A DNA stretch of 64,000 nucleotides from assembly GCF_000787815.1 (NCBI RefSeq), contig NZ_BBPO01000027.1:34057-98056 (forward strand). Direction: 5' to 3'. The notes under the pieces were generated by a model that was not told the origin of the DNA, ran no database searches, and saw only the letters and a program-made list of their open reading frames with translations. Each line of letters begins with the position of its first letter. The stretch's first letter is position 1. The stretch comes from Streptacidiphilus neutrinimicus (GTDB lineage: Bacteria; Actinomycetota; Actinomycetes; Streptomycetales; Streptomycetaceae). Below are positions 43,120 to 53,766 of this stretch, one piece after another. Made by a program: the position numbers and the translations under genes.

Positions 43120-43521
43120 TCAGTGTCCGGCGTGGTCTGCCGTGTCGAGGGAGCCGAGCAGGCTCTGGTACCAGGGCTGCGAGGCCTGCTGCTGCGCGGT
43201 CGGGGAGGCGGTCGGCGTGGTCGAGGGGTTCACAGCCGTGAACGGGGTGTCGCCGGGGAAGGCGTAGTGGAGGCGTTGCCGCGCCTGGGCCTCGACGAAC
43301 GCCGGATCCTGCCAGCGCGCCTTCTCCCGGCGCAGCTCGTCCACCTGGCGCTGCGCCTGCTGCTGCGCGGCGCGCTGCTGGTCGATCTGTGAACGCTGGG
43401 CGATGAACTGCCGCATCGGGTAGGCCAGCGCGGCCACCAGCGCGCACACGACCAGGGCCAGCACCGCCGCCCGGCCGGTGAGCCGCGGCCGCCGTCGGAC
43501 CTGCTGCTGCCCTGCCGCCAC
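43120..43521 (-). CDS. ftsB: FtsB/DivIC-type septum formation initiator
   Basis: The 133-residue bitopic protein has a short basic N-terminus (RRRPRLTGR), a membrane helix (AVLALVVCALVAALAYPM), a Gln-rich coiled coil (QIDQQRAAQQQAQRQVDELR), and the FtsB consensus EKARWQDPAFVEAQARQRLH with YAFPGDT. It joins the FtsQ-FtsL complex of the divisome; in streptomycetes it matters for sporulation septa. GTG 43521 with GGGAGGGA 6 bp upstream is preferred to TTG 43536. The tail after residue 100 is a Ser/Thr/Pro/Gln-rich extension. It begins the ftsB-DUF501-ppx unit downstream of eno. Confidence 0.92.
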   Translation of the reverse strand: MAAGQQQVRRRPRLTGRAAVLALVVCALVAALAYPMRQFIAQRSQIDQQRAAQQQAQRQVDELRREKARWQDPAFVEAQARQRLHYAFPGDTPFTAVNPSTTPTASPTAQQQASQPWYQSLLGSLDTADHAGH

Positions 43522-43586
43522 TGCCGTCCCTCCCAAAACTCGCAGCCCTCCCCGGGTTCACGGCGTTCCCGTGCTCCGTGCGCGAA

Positions 43587-43631
43587 GACGCCCCGCCGCC
43601 CCACCCTAGAGGGTGAGAGCGGCGAGGCGTC
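43587..43631 (-). terminator. Imperfect hairpin after eno
   Basis: GACGCC (43587-43592) and GGCGTC (43626-43631) enclose further pairings (CGCCGC with GCGGCG and ACCCT with AGGGT). It is 12 bp after the eno stop and has no T-run; partial read-through into ftsB is plausible. Confidence 0.5.
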
Positions 43632-43642
43632 GGAGGAGCGGG

Positions 43643-45944
<2,302 letters not shown>

Positions 45945-45951
45945 ACGAAGG

Positions 45952-45981
45952 AGGCTAGGCAGTCCTTCATATGAATCTCAA
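45952..45981 (-). promoter_or_regulatory. Promoter of the riboswitch-Rpf transcript
   Basis: On the minus strand TTGAGA (45976-45981) is spaced 18 bp from TAGCCT (45952-45957), a vegetative (HrdB-type) promoter; transcription would start near 45944. The AT-rich 45970-46160 stretch upstream holds no convincing gene. Confidence 0.65.
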
Positions 45982-46160
45982 TCACGACACGCACACCGGT
46001 GCTTCGCACACCTCCCACAGGTCACACATTTTTTCTCAATGGCCCATGCTGACCTGGCATTTCGATATCGGGGCACGATCGGCTGTGAGCTCCGTTACGG
46101 CGCGGGGAAGGCCAAGCGGCTATGTCCCCCGCGGTGAGCAGGCGTTTCTGACGGGGCGTC

Positions 46161-47285
46161 CTATCCGCGCGCCGGGACGCGCCGGCGTGCGCCACGCCAT
46201 TCCGTGAGCGCCTCGCGCACCTGCGCGTCGGTCAGGACGGCCCGCACCCCGATCCAGGGCAGTGCCCGGCCGACGATCTCGGCGAGCCGTTCACAGGCGG
46301 CCTTCTCCCCCAGCACCTCGAACTGCTCGCAGGTCCGCACGACGTCGACATAGACGGACCTCACGCGCTGGAATCCGACGTACCAACGCAGGTCGGCTTC
46401 CAGGCCCTTGACGGCCTCGGGAACGACGTCGCGGACCGCGCGCCGCCAGATCTCCCGCACCCTGCGGCGCTCCACCTCGTTGCGATAGCCGAAACGCTCC
46501 AGATGCATCGCCAGATCGTGGAGCGGGTCGCCCACCATGGCCAGTTCCCAGTCGATCAACCTGGGCTTTCCGTCCTCGGCGGAGACGATGATGTTGCCGG
46601 CGTGGAGATCACCGTGGAGCAGCAGGAACGGACGGGACGTCAGCCGCGGGACCCGATCGGCGAACCGCTGCAACGCGTCGTCGGGGAACGAGAGCCCGCG
46701 CAGCAGCGTGCCGTAGTCGCGCAGCACGGCGGGAGCCATCTCCTCCCGGGCGTAGCGCACCTGCTCCCGGAGGAAGCCCTGGCTGTCGCCGTCCTCGGGC
46801 CAGTCCGACGGACGGGTCGGCAGCTGGTCCACCGGAACGGCCGCCAGCTCCGCGAAGAAGGCGGACAGCCAGGCGTGGATCCGCTCCTCCGGAAGACCAC
46901 CGCGCAGCCGACGGTCCGCCAGGGACTCGCCCGGCGTGAACGTGAAGGAGTTCAGCGGGCCCTGCAACACCTGAGGAGCGCCGTCCACCCGGCCTTTGAG
47001 CGACTCCAGGATCGTCCGCTCCGACCAGACCACCTGGTCGAAGCGGTACGCCTGACGACGGGGCGTCCGCAGCAGCACCGGCGTGCCGCCCAGATCGACC
47101 GCGACGTTCCGGTGCCGGAAGCCCGCCAGAGCCTCCCCGCGCCGCGCCAGCCACCAGAGCGTCAGCCCGGGGCACAGCCCGGACGCCACCGAGAGCCAGC
47201 GCTCGGCCTTGGTGGCTTGGTGGTGAGGATCCCGGCCTGGGATGGCTGCCCCCGCAGGAGGAGAAGCGTCGACGTTTGACGGCAC
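46161..47285 (-). CDS. Aminoglycoside-phosphotransferase-fold kinase
   Basis: The 374-residue protein has a kinase-like fold. The catalytic loop is LLLHGDLHAGNIIVS (Asp base and Asn), followed by the magnesium motif RLIDWELAMVGDPLHDLAMH. The N-terminal lobe is shortened, with FRHRNVAVDLGGTPVLLRTP possibly holding the nucleotide, and lacks an obvious conserved ATP lysine. Such APH/choline-kinase proteins phosphorylate small molecules such as sugars, antibiotics or choline. It is the third gene after a GntR regulator and a HAD phosphatase (51-bp gap), so kinase and phosphatase may act on one metabolite. ATG or alternative near 47285 is uncertain. Confidence 0.75.
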   Translation of the reverse strand: MPSNVDASPPAGAAIPGRDPHHQATKAERWLSVASGLCPGLTLWWLARRGEALAGFRHRNVAVDLGGTPVLLRTPRRQAYRFDQVVWSERTILESLKGRVDGAPQVLQGPLNSFTFTPGESLADRRLRGGLPEERIHAWLSAFFAELAAVPVDQLPTRPSDWPEDGDSQGFLREQVRYAREEMAPAVLRDYGTLLRGLSFPDDALQRFADRVPRLTSRPFLLLHGDLHAGNIIVSAEDGKPRLIDWELAMVGDPLHDLAMHLERFGYRNEVERRRVREIWRRAVRDVVPEAVKGLEADLRWYVGFQRVRSVYVDVVRTCEQFEVLGEKAACERLAEIVGRALPWIGVRAVLTDAQVREALTEWRGARRRVPARG

Positions 47286-47336
47286 TCTACTGCGGGAACC
47301 CGGGCCTCGCTCGACGGACGGCCCGATGTCGGCGGA

Positions 47337-48041
47337 CTAATCGCGCCCGGGGAGAAAGACCCTGGTCAGCTCGGTCATCTCGGCCACCACCACGCGCGCG
47401 CCGAGCTCGGTCAGGCGAGCGGCGTTCGCCCGGCCCTCCGGCACGAACCCGACGAAGGCGATGCCCGCCTCCCGCGCCGCCTCGGCGTCCGCCTCCGAGT
47501 CGCCGATCAGGGCCACCCTTTCGCGGTCGTCCGCGCCCAGGTGGTGCAGGGCCCGTTCGATGCAGTCCGGGTGCGGCTTCATCCGCCACGGCTCTTTCGG
47601 ATCGCGGCCGTGGATGCCTCCGGAGAAACGTTCCAGCAACCCCTCTCTCCTCAGGCAGCCGTCAATCGCGTCCCATGCGTTGTTGCTGGCCACCGCCAGC
47701 GGAATCGAGAGCCCCTCGATCAGGTCCCTCACCCCGGGGGTCAGCCGTGCTGTCGACGCGGCCTCACACTCACGCTCGGTCAGCCACTTCTCCGCCTCGG
47801 CGAGCGCCGCGCCCGCCAGGCCCCGCGTCCGGCGCAGGATCGTGTGCGCGTTCCTCTCCTGGTGCAGTCCGCTCAGGTCCGCGTCGTGGCCGCGCAGGAT
47901 CCCCCGGAGGTCGTCGGCCATCCGCCCGGTGTCGTGCCCCTCGAAGAGGCGGCAGACAGGTCCGTCGAAATCGAAGAGCAAGGCGCGCACATCCGCCGCC
48001 CATGCCCAGTCGAGCGCGGATCCTGATGCGGGTGGGATCAT
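47337..48041 (-). CDS. HAD-superfamily phosphatase
   Basis: The 234-residue protein contains the four HAD motifs: LLFDFDGPVCRLF (nucleophile Asp and general acid Asp), LAVASNNAWDAI (Ser), the Lys in WRMKPHPDCIERALHHLG, and ALIGDSEADAEAAREAGI. The helical cap inserted after motif I makes it a subfamily IA enzyme (phosphoglycolate phosphatase-like). ATG 48041 overlaps the stop of the GntR gene (ATGA). It most likely dephosphorylates a small metabolite, possibly the product of the kinase encoded next. Confidence 0.85.
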   Translation of the reverse strand: MIPPASGSALDWAWAADVRALLFDFDGPVCRLFEGHDTGRMADDLRGILRGHDADLSGLHQERNAHTILRRTRGLAGAALAEAEKWLTERECEAASTARLTPGVRDLIEGLSIPLAVASNNAWDAIDGCLRREGLLERFSGGIHGRDPKEPWRMKPHPDCIERALHHLGADDRERVALIGDSEADAEAAREAGIAFVGFVPEGRANAARLTELGARVVVAEMTELTRVFLPGRD

Positions 48042-48865
48042 CTGCTCAGTGTGTAGGGACGTGCCCGCCCTGACCAGACGGACTCGAACCACGCCCTGGC
48101 GGTCACCACCGGTATCTCGAAGAGCGGCGCCTCCAGCCCGAACACGTCCTGGATCTTCGTGAGTTCGCCGTCCCGGAGCGGAACGTCACGGTCCAGGAAT
48201 TCGTACAGACCCTGGAGGGCGAGTCGGCCGTTGACGATGTAGAGCTTCATGACCGGCGTCAGCGGCACGACTTTGATGTCGACCGTGAAGACACCCTCCG
48301 GCTCGTCGATTCCGAGAGTCTCCAAGGTCGACTGCAGTGAGCGCACCTGGTGACGGGTGATCTCCGCCTGCCGCAGCCGTGGCGCGGGATCATCCGGATC
48401 GCCCACCACGTAGGGCACCGCCAGCTTGGCGGTCGGATCGGGGAGCAGCAGGCGCAGCCGGATCTCCCGCGGCGGCGACGCGCCCGCCAGGGCCCTCAGT
48501 CGGTCGAGCTTGGGCGCCAGACTCAGCGCCAACGTCTCCGCAGTGAAGCCGAAGTAGTCGACGGTGACCCGGGATTCGGTGAGCACCCGGTCCAGGATGT
48601 CGTCCAGCACGTCGATGGCCTGCGCCGGCTGGGACTCGCCCCCCGCGCCCACGACGACGGGAGGGGCCCCCCGACCCCCCGTGATCAGGCCCTCCCCGAG
48701 GAGTTCACGCAGCGCCTTCTGGACCGTGGACGGCGCCACGTCGTACTCGCGGGCCATCGCGCCCCGCGACGGCAGGCGCTCGCCGGGCCGCATGGCCCTG
48801 ATCCGGTTCCGCAGCGTCGCTACGACCCGTTCGGTCGCCGTCTCCGCGTCCGACTCCGCGTTCAT
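48038..48865 (-). CDS. GntR-type regulator with an atypical, PLD-like effector domain
   Basis: The 275-residue protein has an N-terminal GntR winged helix: VVATLRNRIRAMRPGERLPS, GAMAREYDVAPSTVQKALRE and LLGEGLITGGRG (residues about 12-68). The remaining 200 residues are not the usual FadR or UTRA domain. They contain VTVDYFGFTAETLALSLAPK and TPVMKLYIVNGRLALQGLYE, whose spacing V205-x-K207-x4-N212-x6-G219 copies the HxK(x4)D(x6)G phospholipase D motif with His and Asp replaced. A dead PLD-fold sensor is therefore suggested. ATG 48865 has GGGGAGGTGG upstream. It is the first gene of the GntR-HAD-kinase operon and is preceded by several TTGAC sites. Confidence 0.8.
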   Translation of the reverse strand: MNAESDAETATERVVATLRNRIRAMRPGERLPSRGAMAREYDVAPSTVQKALRELLGEGLITGGRGAPPVVVGAGGESQPAQAIDVLDDILDRVLTESRVTVDYFGFTAETLALSLAPKLDRLRALAGASPPREIRLRLLLPDPTAKLAVPYVVGDPDDPAPRLRQAEITRHQVRSLQSTLETLGIDEPEGVFTVDIKVVPLTPVMKLYIVNGRLALQGLYEFLDRDVPLRDGELTKIQDVFGLEAPLFEIPVVTARAWFESVWSGRARPYTLSR

Positions 48866-48884
48866 TTGCGCCACCTCCCCGCCG

Positions 48885-49000
48885 GTTGACTACCCGTTTT
48901 GAGCCAGTCGACAACCGTCCATCCAGAGTTGACCGTGCGTCAGTTTATTGATCAGTCAACTTCGGGACAATCCTCATAGTGGAGGTCATCTCGGTCAACT
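48885..49000 (-). promoter_or_regulatory. Array of GTTGAC/GTCAAC half-sites upstream of the GntR operon
   Basis: Half-sites occur at 48885 (GTTGAC), 48907 (GTCGACAAC), 48927 (AGTTGAC), 48955 (GTCAACT) and 48993 (GGTCAACT). The pair at 48927/48955 is a 7-bp inverted repeat with a 21-bp centre. The region is AT-richer than its surroundings. It is a likely operator array for the adjacent GntR protein and could also govern the small divergent gene. Confidence 0.5.
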
Positions 49001-49120
49001 TGCGCCAACCTGACCGAGTCGACCGCTACGGGGGAAGCAGTATCCCGGCGCCAGCCGACGGTGTCTGGCACCCGTGTCTCCCCCTCCCCTGAGCCGCTGC
49101 GGGTTCCGAGGAGGACATCC

Positions 49121-49321
49121 ATGAGGTCACTGTTCCGCCCGCCGGACACGGCCGTCGCACTCGCCGTGTTCCTTGTCGTCGAGTGGTGGGTCACCCGGCA
49201 CGTCCCCGGCCTTGCCTTCGCTCTTCTGGCGGCCACGGCGCTGCTCAAGAAGCAGTACGCCCAGGGCGCGCAGCTCTGCATCACGGTGCTCGCGCTGTAC
49301 TTCCTGCTCAACCGTCGCTGA
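49121..49321 (+). CDS. Small membrane protein, 66 residues
   Basis: ATG 49121 has GAGGAGGAC 6 bp upstream; the in-frame ATG at 49061 is less likely. The product has two hydrophobic segments (AVALAVFLVVEWWVTRHVPG and the Ala/Leu-rich ALLAATALL to TVLALYFLL) with a short Lys loop, ending in Asn-Arg-Arg. It is probably a two-pass inner membrane protein of unknown role. Its last 14 bp overlap the 3' end of the convergent P450 gene. The upstream region contains the TTGAC half-site array. Confidence 0.6.
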   Translation: MRSLFRPPDTAVALAVFLVVEWWVTRHVPGLAFALLAATALLKKQYAQGAQLCITVLALYFLLNRR

Positions 49322-50549
49322 CGGAGAACTCCACCGGCAACTGTCTGAGCCCTCGCATGATGAGGCCGCCGCGCCAGCGCAGTTCGGCTGGGTCGGCGGC
49401 CAACGTGACGTCCGGGACGCGGCGCAGCAGGGCGGAGAGGGCGTACTGGGCTTCGAGCCGTGCCAGCGGGGCGCCGATGCAGTAGTGGACGCCGAGGCCG
49501 AAGGCGATGTGGGGGTTGTCGCGGCGGGCCAGATCCAGGGTGTCCGGGTCCGGGAAGCGGCCGGGATCGCGGTCAGCGGCGGCGAGGACGACCAGGACCG
49601 GATCGCCCGCGGCGATGTGCTGACCGCCGATGGTCAGCGGCTCGGTGGCGAAGCGCCAGGTGGCGATCTCGACCGGACCGTCGAAGCGCAGCAGCTCCTC
49701 GACCGCGGACTCCAACGCGGCGGTCTCGCCCAGGGCGAGGGACGCCTGCAGCGCCGCCCGCTGCTCGGGATGGGTGAGCAGCGCGAACATGCCGTTGCCG
49801 ATGAGGTTGACCGTGGTCTCGAAGCCGGCGAACAGGAGGATGAAGGCCATCGCCGCGGCCTCGTTCTCGGTCAGGTGCTCGCCGTGGTCACTGGCCCGGA
49901 TCAGGCCGGAGATCAGGTCCTCGCCGAGCTCCGCGCGCTTGCGGTGGATCAGCTCGGCCAGGTAGCCGCGCATCTTCTTCACCGCGCGGCCGACGCCGCC
50001 GCGCGGCGACTGCCCGTGATGGATCATCATCCCCGCCCAGTCGCGGAAGTCGTCCTGGTCCTCGGGCGGCACGCCCAGCAGGTCGCAGATGGCGTAGATC
50101 GGCAGCGGGAAGGCGAACTCGTGGATCAGGTCCGCGTGGCCGCGCTGCGCGAATCCGTCGATCAGCCGGTCTGTGATCTCCCGCACACGCGGCTCGAACG
50201 CGGCGACCCGGCGCGGTGTGAACGCCTTCGAGACCAGACGGCGGAGCCGGGTGTGGTCCGGCGGGTCGATGTTGAGCAGGTGCGTCATCAGGTCGGCGCT
50301 GCGCTCCCCGGGGATGCCGACGCGCCCGCTGCGGTGCGCCTGCAGGCTGTGCTTGGCCGGGTTCTTGCTCAGCCGCGTGTCCGCGAGCGCCTGGCGCGCG
50401 TCCACGTACCGCGTCACGAGCCAGGCGTCGACCCCGCTCGGCAGCGTCGTCCAGCGGACCGGCGCGTGTTCGCGCAGCCAGGCGTAGGCGGGGTAAGGAT
50501 TCGCTGCGAAGTCGAACGTGAAGAGCGAAGGCGGGGAGACATCGTGCAC
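49308..50549 (-). CDS. Cytochrome P450 (CYP107-like)
   Basis: The 413-residue haem enzyme hydroxylates a small hydrophobic substrate using electrons from a ferredoxin. The I-helix threonine region is FILLFAGFETTVNLIGNG, the ExxR is ESAVEELLRFDGP with the Arg, and the haem Cys is in HIAFGLGVHYCIGAPLARLE. LLNIDPPDHTRLRRLVSKAF is a typical streptomycete P450 segment. No ferredoxin gene is beside it. It is divergent from the SDR gene 144 bp away; that gap contains a GATCGC/GCGATC inverted repeat near 50607-50624. Product and substrate are unknown. Confidence 0.92.
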   Translation of the reverse strand: MHDVSPPSLFTFDFAANPYPAYAWLREHAPVRWTTLPSGVDAWLVTRYVDARQALADTRLSKNPAKHSLQAHRSGRVGIPGERSADLMTHLLNIDPPDHTRLRRLVSKAFTPRRVAAFEPRVREITDRLIDGFAQRGHADLIHEFAFPLPIYAICDLLGVPPEDQDDFRDWAGMMIHHGQSPRGGVGRAVKKMRGYLAELIHRKRAELGEDLISGLIRASDHGEHLTENEAAAMAFILLFAGFETTVNLIGNGMFALLTHPEQRAALQASLALGETAALESAVEELLRFDGPVEIATWRFATEPLTIGGQHIAAGDPVLVVLAAADRDPGRFPDPDTLDLARRDNPHIAFGLGVHYCIGAPLARLEAQYALSALLRRVPDVTLAADPAELRWRGGLIMRGLRQLPVEFSVSDG

Positions 50550-50693
50550 GCCCCGACGTTAACCGTTCGGCAAGGTGGGCAGAGACACACTGTCGAACCC
50601 ACCGGTAGTGAGCTTACGATCGCCCGCAGCGATCGGACCGTGCGGGGTCCGGGACGTGACGCGCGACGAAGCGCGGGAAAAGGGGTTCGGGGC

Positions 50694-51488
50694 ATGGAGC
50701 TGAAGGGCGCTGTCGTCGTCGTCACGGGTGCGGCGGGCGGCATCGGCGCCGCGCTGGCGCGGCGGTTCGCCGCGGAGGGGGCGCGTGGCCTGCTGCTGGC
50801 CGATCTCGACGGCGGCAAGGTCGAGGACCTGGCCCAGGAGCTGGACCGTGCCGGCTGCCACACCGTCGGGGTGGCCAGCGACGTGTCCCGCGAGAGCGAC
50901 GTCCGCGCGCTGGTCGACACCGCCGAGAAGCACCTCGGCCCCGTCGACCTGTTCTGCAGCAACGCGGGCATCGGCAGCGGCGCGGGCATCGACGCCCCCG
51001 ACGCGGTCTGGCAGGCCAACTGGGACATCAACGTGATGGCCCACGTCTACGCCGCACGCGCGGTGCTGCCCGGCATGCTCAAGCGGGGCCACGGCTACCT
51101 GCTGAACACCGCGAGCGCGGCGGGCCTGCTGCAGATGCCCGGCGACGCCGCCTACACGGCCACCAAGCACGCGGCGGTGGCCTTCGCCGAGTGGCTGTCC
51201 GTCACCTACGGCTCCCAGGGCATCCGCGTCAGCGCGCTGTGCCCGCAGGGCGTCCACAGCGGGATGACCGCCCGCGACGACGTCCGCGCGGTCCTGACGG
51301 CCTTCGGCAAGCTGATCGAGCCGGAGGACGTCGCGGAGGCGGTGGTCCGCGGCCTCGCGGACGAGCGCTTCCTGATCCTCCCGCACGAGGAGGTCGCGAC
51401 GTACGAGCAGAACCGCACTGCGGACCGCGACGCGTGGCTGACGGGCATGCGCAAGGCCGTGGCCTCCCTTCCGCAGCTGGGCGCCTGA
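50694..51488 (+). CDS. Short-chain dehydrogenase/reductase
   Basis: The 264-residue SDR has the cofactor motif VVVVTGAAGGIGAALARRFA, acidic LADLDGG after beta 2 (NAD preference likely), DLFCSNAGIGSGAG, catalytic Ser near LLNTASAAGLLQMPG, and YTATKHAAVAFAEWL with Tyr and Lys. It reduces or oxidises a carbonyl/alcohol. ATG 50694 has AAGGGG upstream. It is divergent from the P450 and followed by a truncated alpha/beta hydrolase, which suggests remains of a small catabolic or tailoring locus. The substrate is unknown. Confidence 0.92.
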   Translation: MELKGAVVVVTGAAGGIGAALARRFAAEGARGLLLADLDGGKVEDLAQELDRAGCHTVGVASDVSRESDVRALVDTAEKHLGPVDLFCSNAGIGSGAGIDAPDAVWQANWDINVMAHVYAARAVLPGMLKRGHGYLLNTASAAGLLQMPGDAAYTATKHAAVAFAEWLSVTYGSQGIRVSALCPQGVHSGMTARDDVRAVLTAFGKLIEPEDVAEAVVRGLADERFLILPHEEVATYEQNRTADRDAWLTGMRKAVASLPQLGA

Positions 51489-51543
51489 GCCGGGGCCGGC
51501 CGACGGACGGCTCCCGCCGCCGTCCCGCCTCGCCGCCGTCCGG

Positions 51544-52044
51544 GTGACGACGGCGATGGAGGACGGCGGCTGTCCCCATCCGGTGACGCCGACCGGGCCG
51601 GCGGCACGCGCCGCGCAGGGCGGACCGCAGGTGGATCTGGAGACCCATGTCGCCGACCTCACCGCACTGCTGACCGAGGCGGACCTGCGCGACACGGTGC
51701 TGGTCGCCCACAGCGGCGGCATCGGCGCGGTGACCGGGGCGGCGGACCGGAGGCCGGAGCGGATCCGCCGCATGGTCCCTCTGGACAGCGGCCCGCTGCC
51801 GGACGGCGCCGCGCTGGCCGATTCGAACCCGGGCGTAGCCAAGGTGCTCGACGGATGGCGGCTGCCGATGCCGCCGTTCGAGGCGCTGGCGGAGTCGGGC
51901 GCGCGCCCGGCCGCCCTGGGCCGGGACGACGCCCCTGGTCAGCTCGGGCTGACCGCCTTCACCGCCGCGGCCAGGGCACGGGCGCCCTGGTCCGGCGTGG
52001 GCAGCAGCGCGGGGACGGGCACCGTCACGCCGTTCTCGACGTAG
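51544..52044 (+). pseudogene. Truncated alpha/beta hydrolase remnant
   Basis: The frame from GTG 51544 encodes a region resembling alpha/beta hydrolases: QVDLETHVADLTALLTEADL, DTVLVAHSGGIGAVTGAADR (nucleophile elbow H-S-G-G) and PERIRRMVPLDSGPLPDG. Homologues have about 70 further N-terminal residues with the oxyanion HG motif and a C-terminal third with the catalytic His. Here the N-terminus is replaced by unrelated sequence and the C-terminus runs antisense into the oxidoreductase gene from 51939. It therefore looks like a broken gene rather than a working enzyme. Confidence 0.55.
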
Positions 52045-52940
52045 GCGCTGATCCGCTCGCGGCAGCGCTCCGGGGAGCCGTGCACGACCAGCGCGTCCAC
52101 GACCTCGTCGGGGACCGAGGCGGCGGCGGTCTTCCGGTCGCCCGCCGCCCAGTTCTTCCAGAGCGGCTCCAGCGCATCCCCGCGCCCGAGCCACCGGTGG
52201 AACTCCGCGTAGGCGGGGACGGTCAGATAGGCCGCGATCAGCCGGCGGCCGAGGGCGCGGGCGTAGTCCACGTCCTCGGTCGGGCAGACGAAGATCCGGG
52301 CCACGACCTCCTTGCCGTGGTCCGGCCCCGCCTCGGCGTCGAAGACGCCGCGCGCGGTCCGCACGTCCTGTGGCGCCAGCCAGTTGAGGATCGTCCCGTC
52401 CGCCTCGCGAGCGGCGAGCTTCAGCATCCCCGGCCGAAGCGCCGCCAGCAGCACCGGCGGCGTGTGCGCCGGCACCCGGTCCAGCCGGAACCTGCGCACG
52501 GAGAAGGTCGTGAACTCCTCCGTCACCGGCTGCCCGGTGAACGCGGCCCGCAGGAACCGCAGCACGTCGCGGCTGCGGCGGAACGGCTCCTCGAACGCGA
52601 TGCCGTTCCAGTCGTGGACGATGACTGGCGAGGACGCCCCGATGCCCAGTTGGAAGCGTCCCGGCGCGGCCTCCGCCAGCGCGGCGGCCTGCATCGCCAG
52701 CAGCGCCGGGCCGCGCGTGTGCACGGGGACGATCGCGGTCCCGAGCCGCAACTGCGGCGCCCAGACGGAGGCCAGGGCCAGCGGTGTGAACGCGTCCGCG
52801 CCGGCGGTCTCCATCGACCACAGATCGGTGAAGCCGAGATCCGGCAGCGACTCCACGAGCGCGCGCTGCGCGGCCAGCGGAATGCCGTCGAGGGGGAAGG
52901 TGAGGCCCCAGCGGGCCGGGGCGGTGGGGGTGGGCGTCAT
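51939..52940 (-). CDS. LLM-class F420-dependent oxidoreductase
   Basis: The 333-residue protein has the luciferase-like TIM barrel of the F420-using group: WGLTFPLDGIPLAAQRALVE, LGFTDLWSMETAGADAFTPL, LRLGTAIVPVHTRGPALLAM, GRFQLGIGASSPVIVHDWNG, and PPVLLAALRPGMLKLAAREA. These are Rv2161c/MSMEG_2516-type actinobacterial enzymes that use F420 or FMN. ATG 52940 begins MTPTPTAPARWGL. It lies opposite the truncated hydrolase (overlap of 106 bp). Substrate unknown. Confidence 0.85.
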   Translation of the reverse strand: MTPTPTAPARWGLTFPLDGIPLAAQRALVESLPDLGFTDLWSMETAGADAFTPLALASVWAPQLRLGTAIVPVHTRGPALLAMQAAALAEAAPGRFQLGIGASSPVIVHDWNGIAFEEPFRRSRDVLRFLRAAFTGQPVTEEFTTFSVRRFRLDRVPAHTPPVLLAALRPGMLKLAAREADGTILNWLAPQDVRTARGVFDAEAGPDHGKEVVARIFVCPTEDVDYARALGRRLIAAYLTVPAYAEFHRWLGRGDALEPLWKNWAAGDRKTAAASVPDEVVDALVVHGSPERCRERISAYVENGVTVPVPALLPTPDQGARALAAAVKAVSPS

Positions 52941-53064
52941 GGGCCGATGCCACCATGCCGCCGACGAACGGACAAGAGGCGAGGCGTGTGACGAACCCCC
53001 GCTCGACGGAACCGCGGGCGGGGGGTCGCCGCCCCGCCCGTCACTCCGCCCGTCACCCCGCTGA

Positions 53065-53766
53065 TCACCCCGTCGCCTGTCCCGCCGCTGCCACCGCGTC
53101 GCGGCAGAGTCGGTCGGCCAGGCGGGTCGTCTCCGGGAGACGGAAGCGGGGCGCGGCGTCCAGCACCACGCGCGTCGCGTCGTCGAGGTCGATCAGGTGG
53201 CCGACCGAGACCGTCACCGGCTTGACGCCGGTCTGCGTGCGCAGGACCCGGGCGACGAGCTCGCCCCCGTCATGGACGTCGGATGTCGCGCCCCGCTCCG
53301 TCTCCGGCTCGGTCCACTGCCCCAGCAGCGGCGTCTTGGCGACGCCGAGCGTCGGCACGCCCGTCAGCACGCCGAGGTGGCAGGCGAGACCGAAGCGGCG
53401 CGGATGGGCCAGCCCCTGGCCGTCGCAGAGCAGCACGTCGGGGACGGTGGCGAGCCCTTCCAGCGCGCGGACCAGCACGGGGAGCTCGCGGAACGCGAAC
53501 AGCCCGGGAACGTAAGGGAATCCCGCCATGCCGACCGCCGTCGCCCGCTCGACCGGTTCGAGCGTCGCCGCGTCCAGCACGACGACGGCCGCCGCCACCC
53601 TGTCGTCCGGCGCGCCGTGCGCGCCGACGTAGGCCACGTCGAGCCCGGCGATCAGACGCGGCGGGCGCGGCAGCGGGACGGCGCGGACCAGCGGGCGCAG
53701 TTCCTCCTGCACGGCCAGCGCCTCGGCCTCCGTCGCGGGCCACGGGTGCTCGCGCTGGAGCCGCAT
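53065..53766 (-). CDS. nfi: Endonuclease V (deoxyinosine 3'-endonuclease)
   Basis: The 233-residue enzyme nicks DNA one nucleotide 3' to deoxyinosine or other lesions. Key residues: the catalytic Asp in LIAGLDVAYVG, the wedge PYVPGLFAFRELPVLVRALE, the metal ligand in DVLLCDGQGLAHPRRFGLAC, HLGVLTGVPTLGVAKTPLLG, and the late SVGHLIDLDDAT. Its ATG overlaps the stop of mazG by one base (TGATG), so both nucleotide-sanitising functions are translated together, which makes sense because both counter damaged or deaminated nucleotides. Confidence 0.93.
   Translation of the reverse strand: MRLQREHPWPATEAEALAVQEELRPLVRAVPLPRPPRLIAGLDVAYVGAHGAPDDRVAAAVVVLDAATLEPVERATAVGMAGFPYVPGLFAFRELPVLVRALEGLATVPDVLLCDGQGLAHPRRFGLACHLGVLTGVPTLGVAKTPLLGQWTEPETERGATSDVHDGGELVARVLRTQTGVKPVTVSVGHLIDLDDATRVVLDAAPRFRLPETTRLADRLCRDAVAAAGQATG

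Noticed and set aside
45971..46207. A 78-codon plus-strand frame in the AT-richer gap before the Rpf-like gene
   Set aside because: The GGAGG upstream is too distant and belongs to the antisense side of the riboswitch leader; the protein (His/Ser/Arg-rich) has no family features. The region is better explained as the Rpf promoter.
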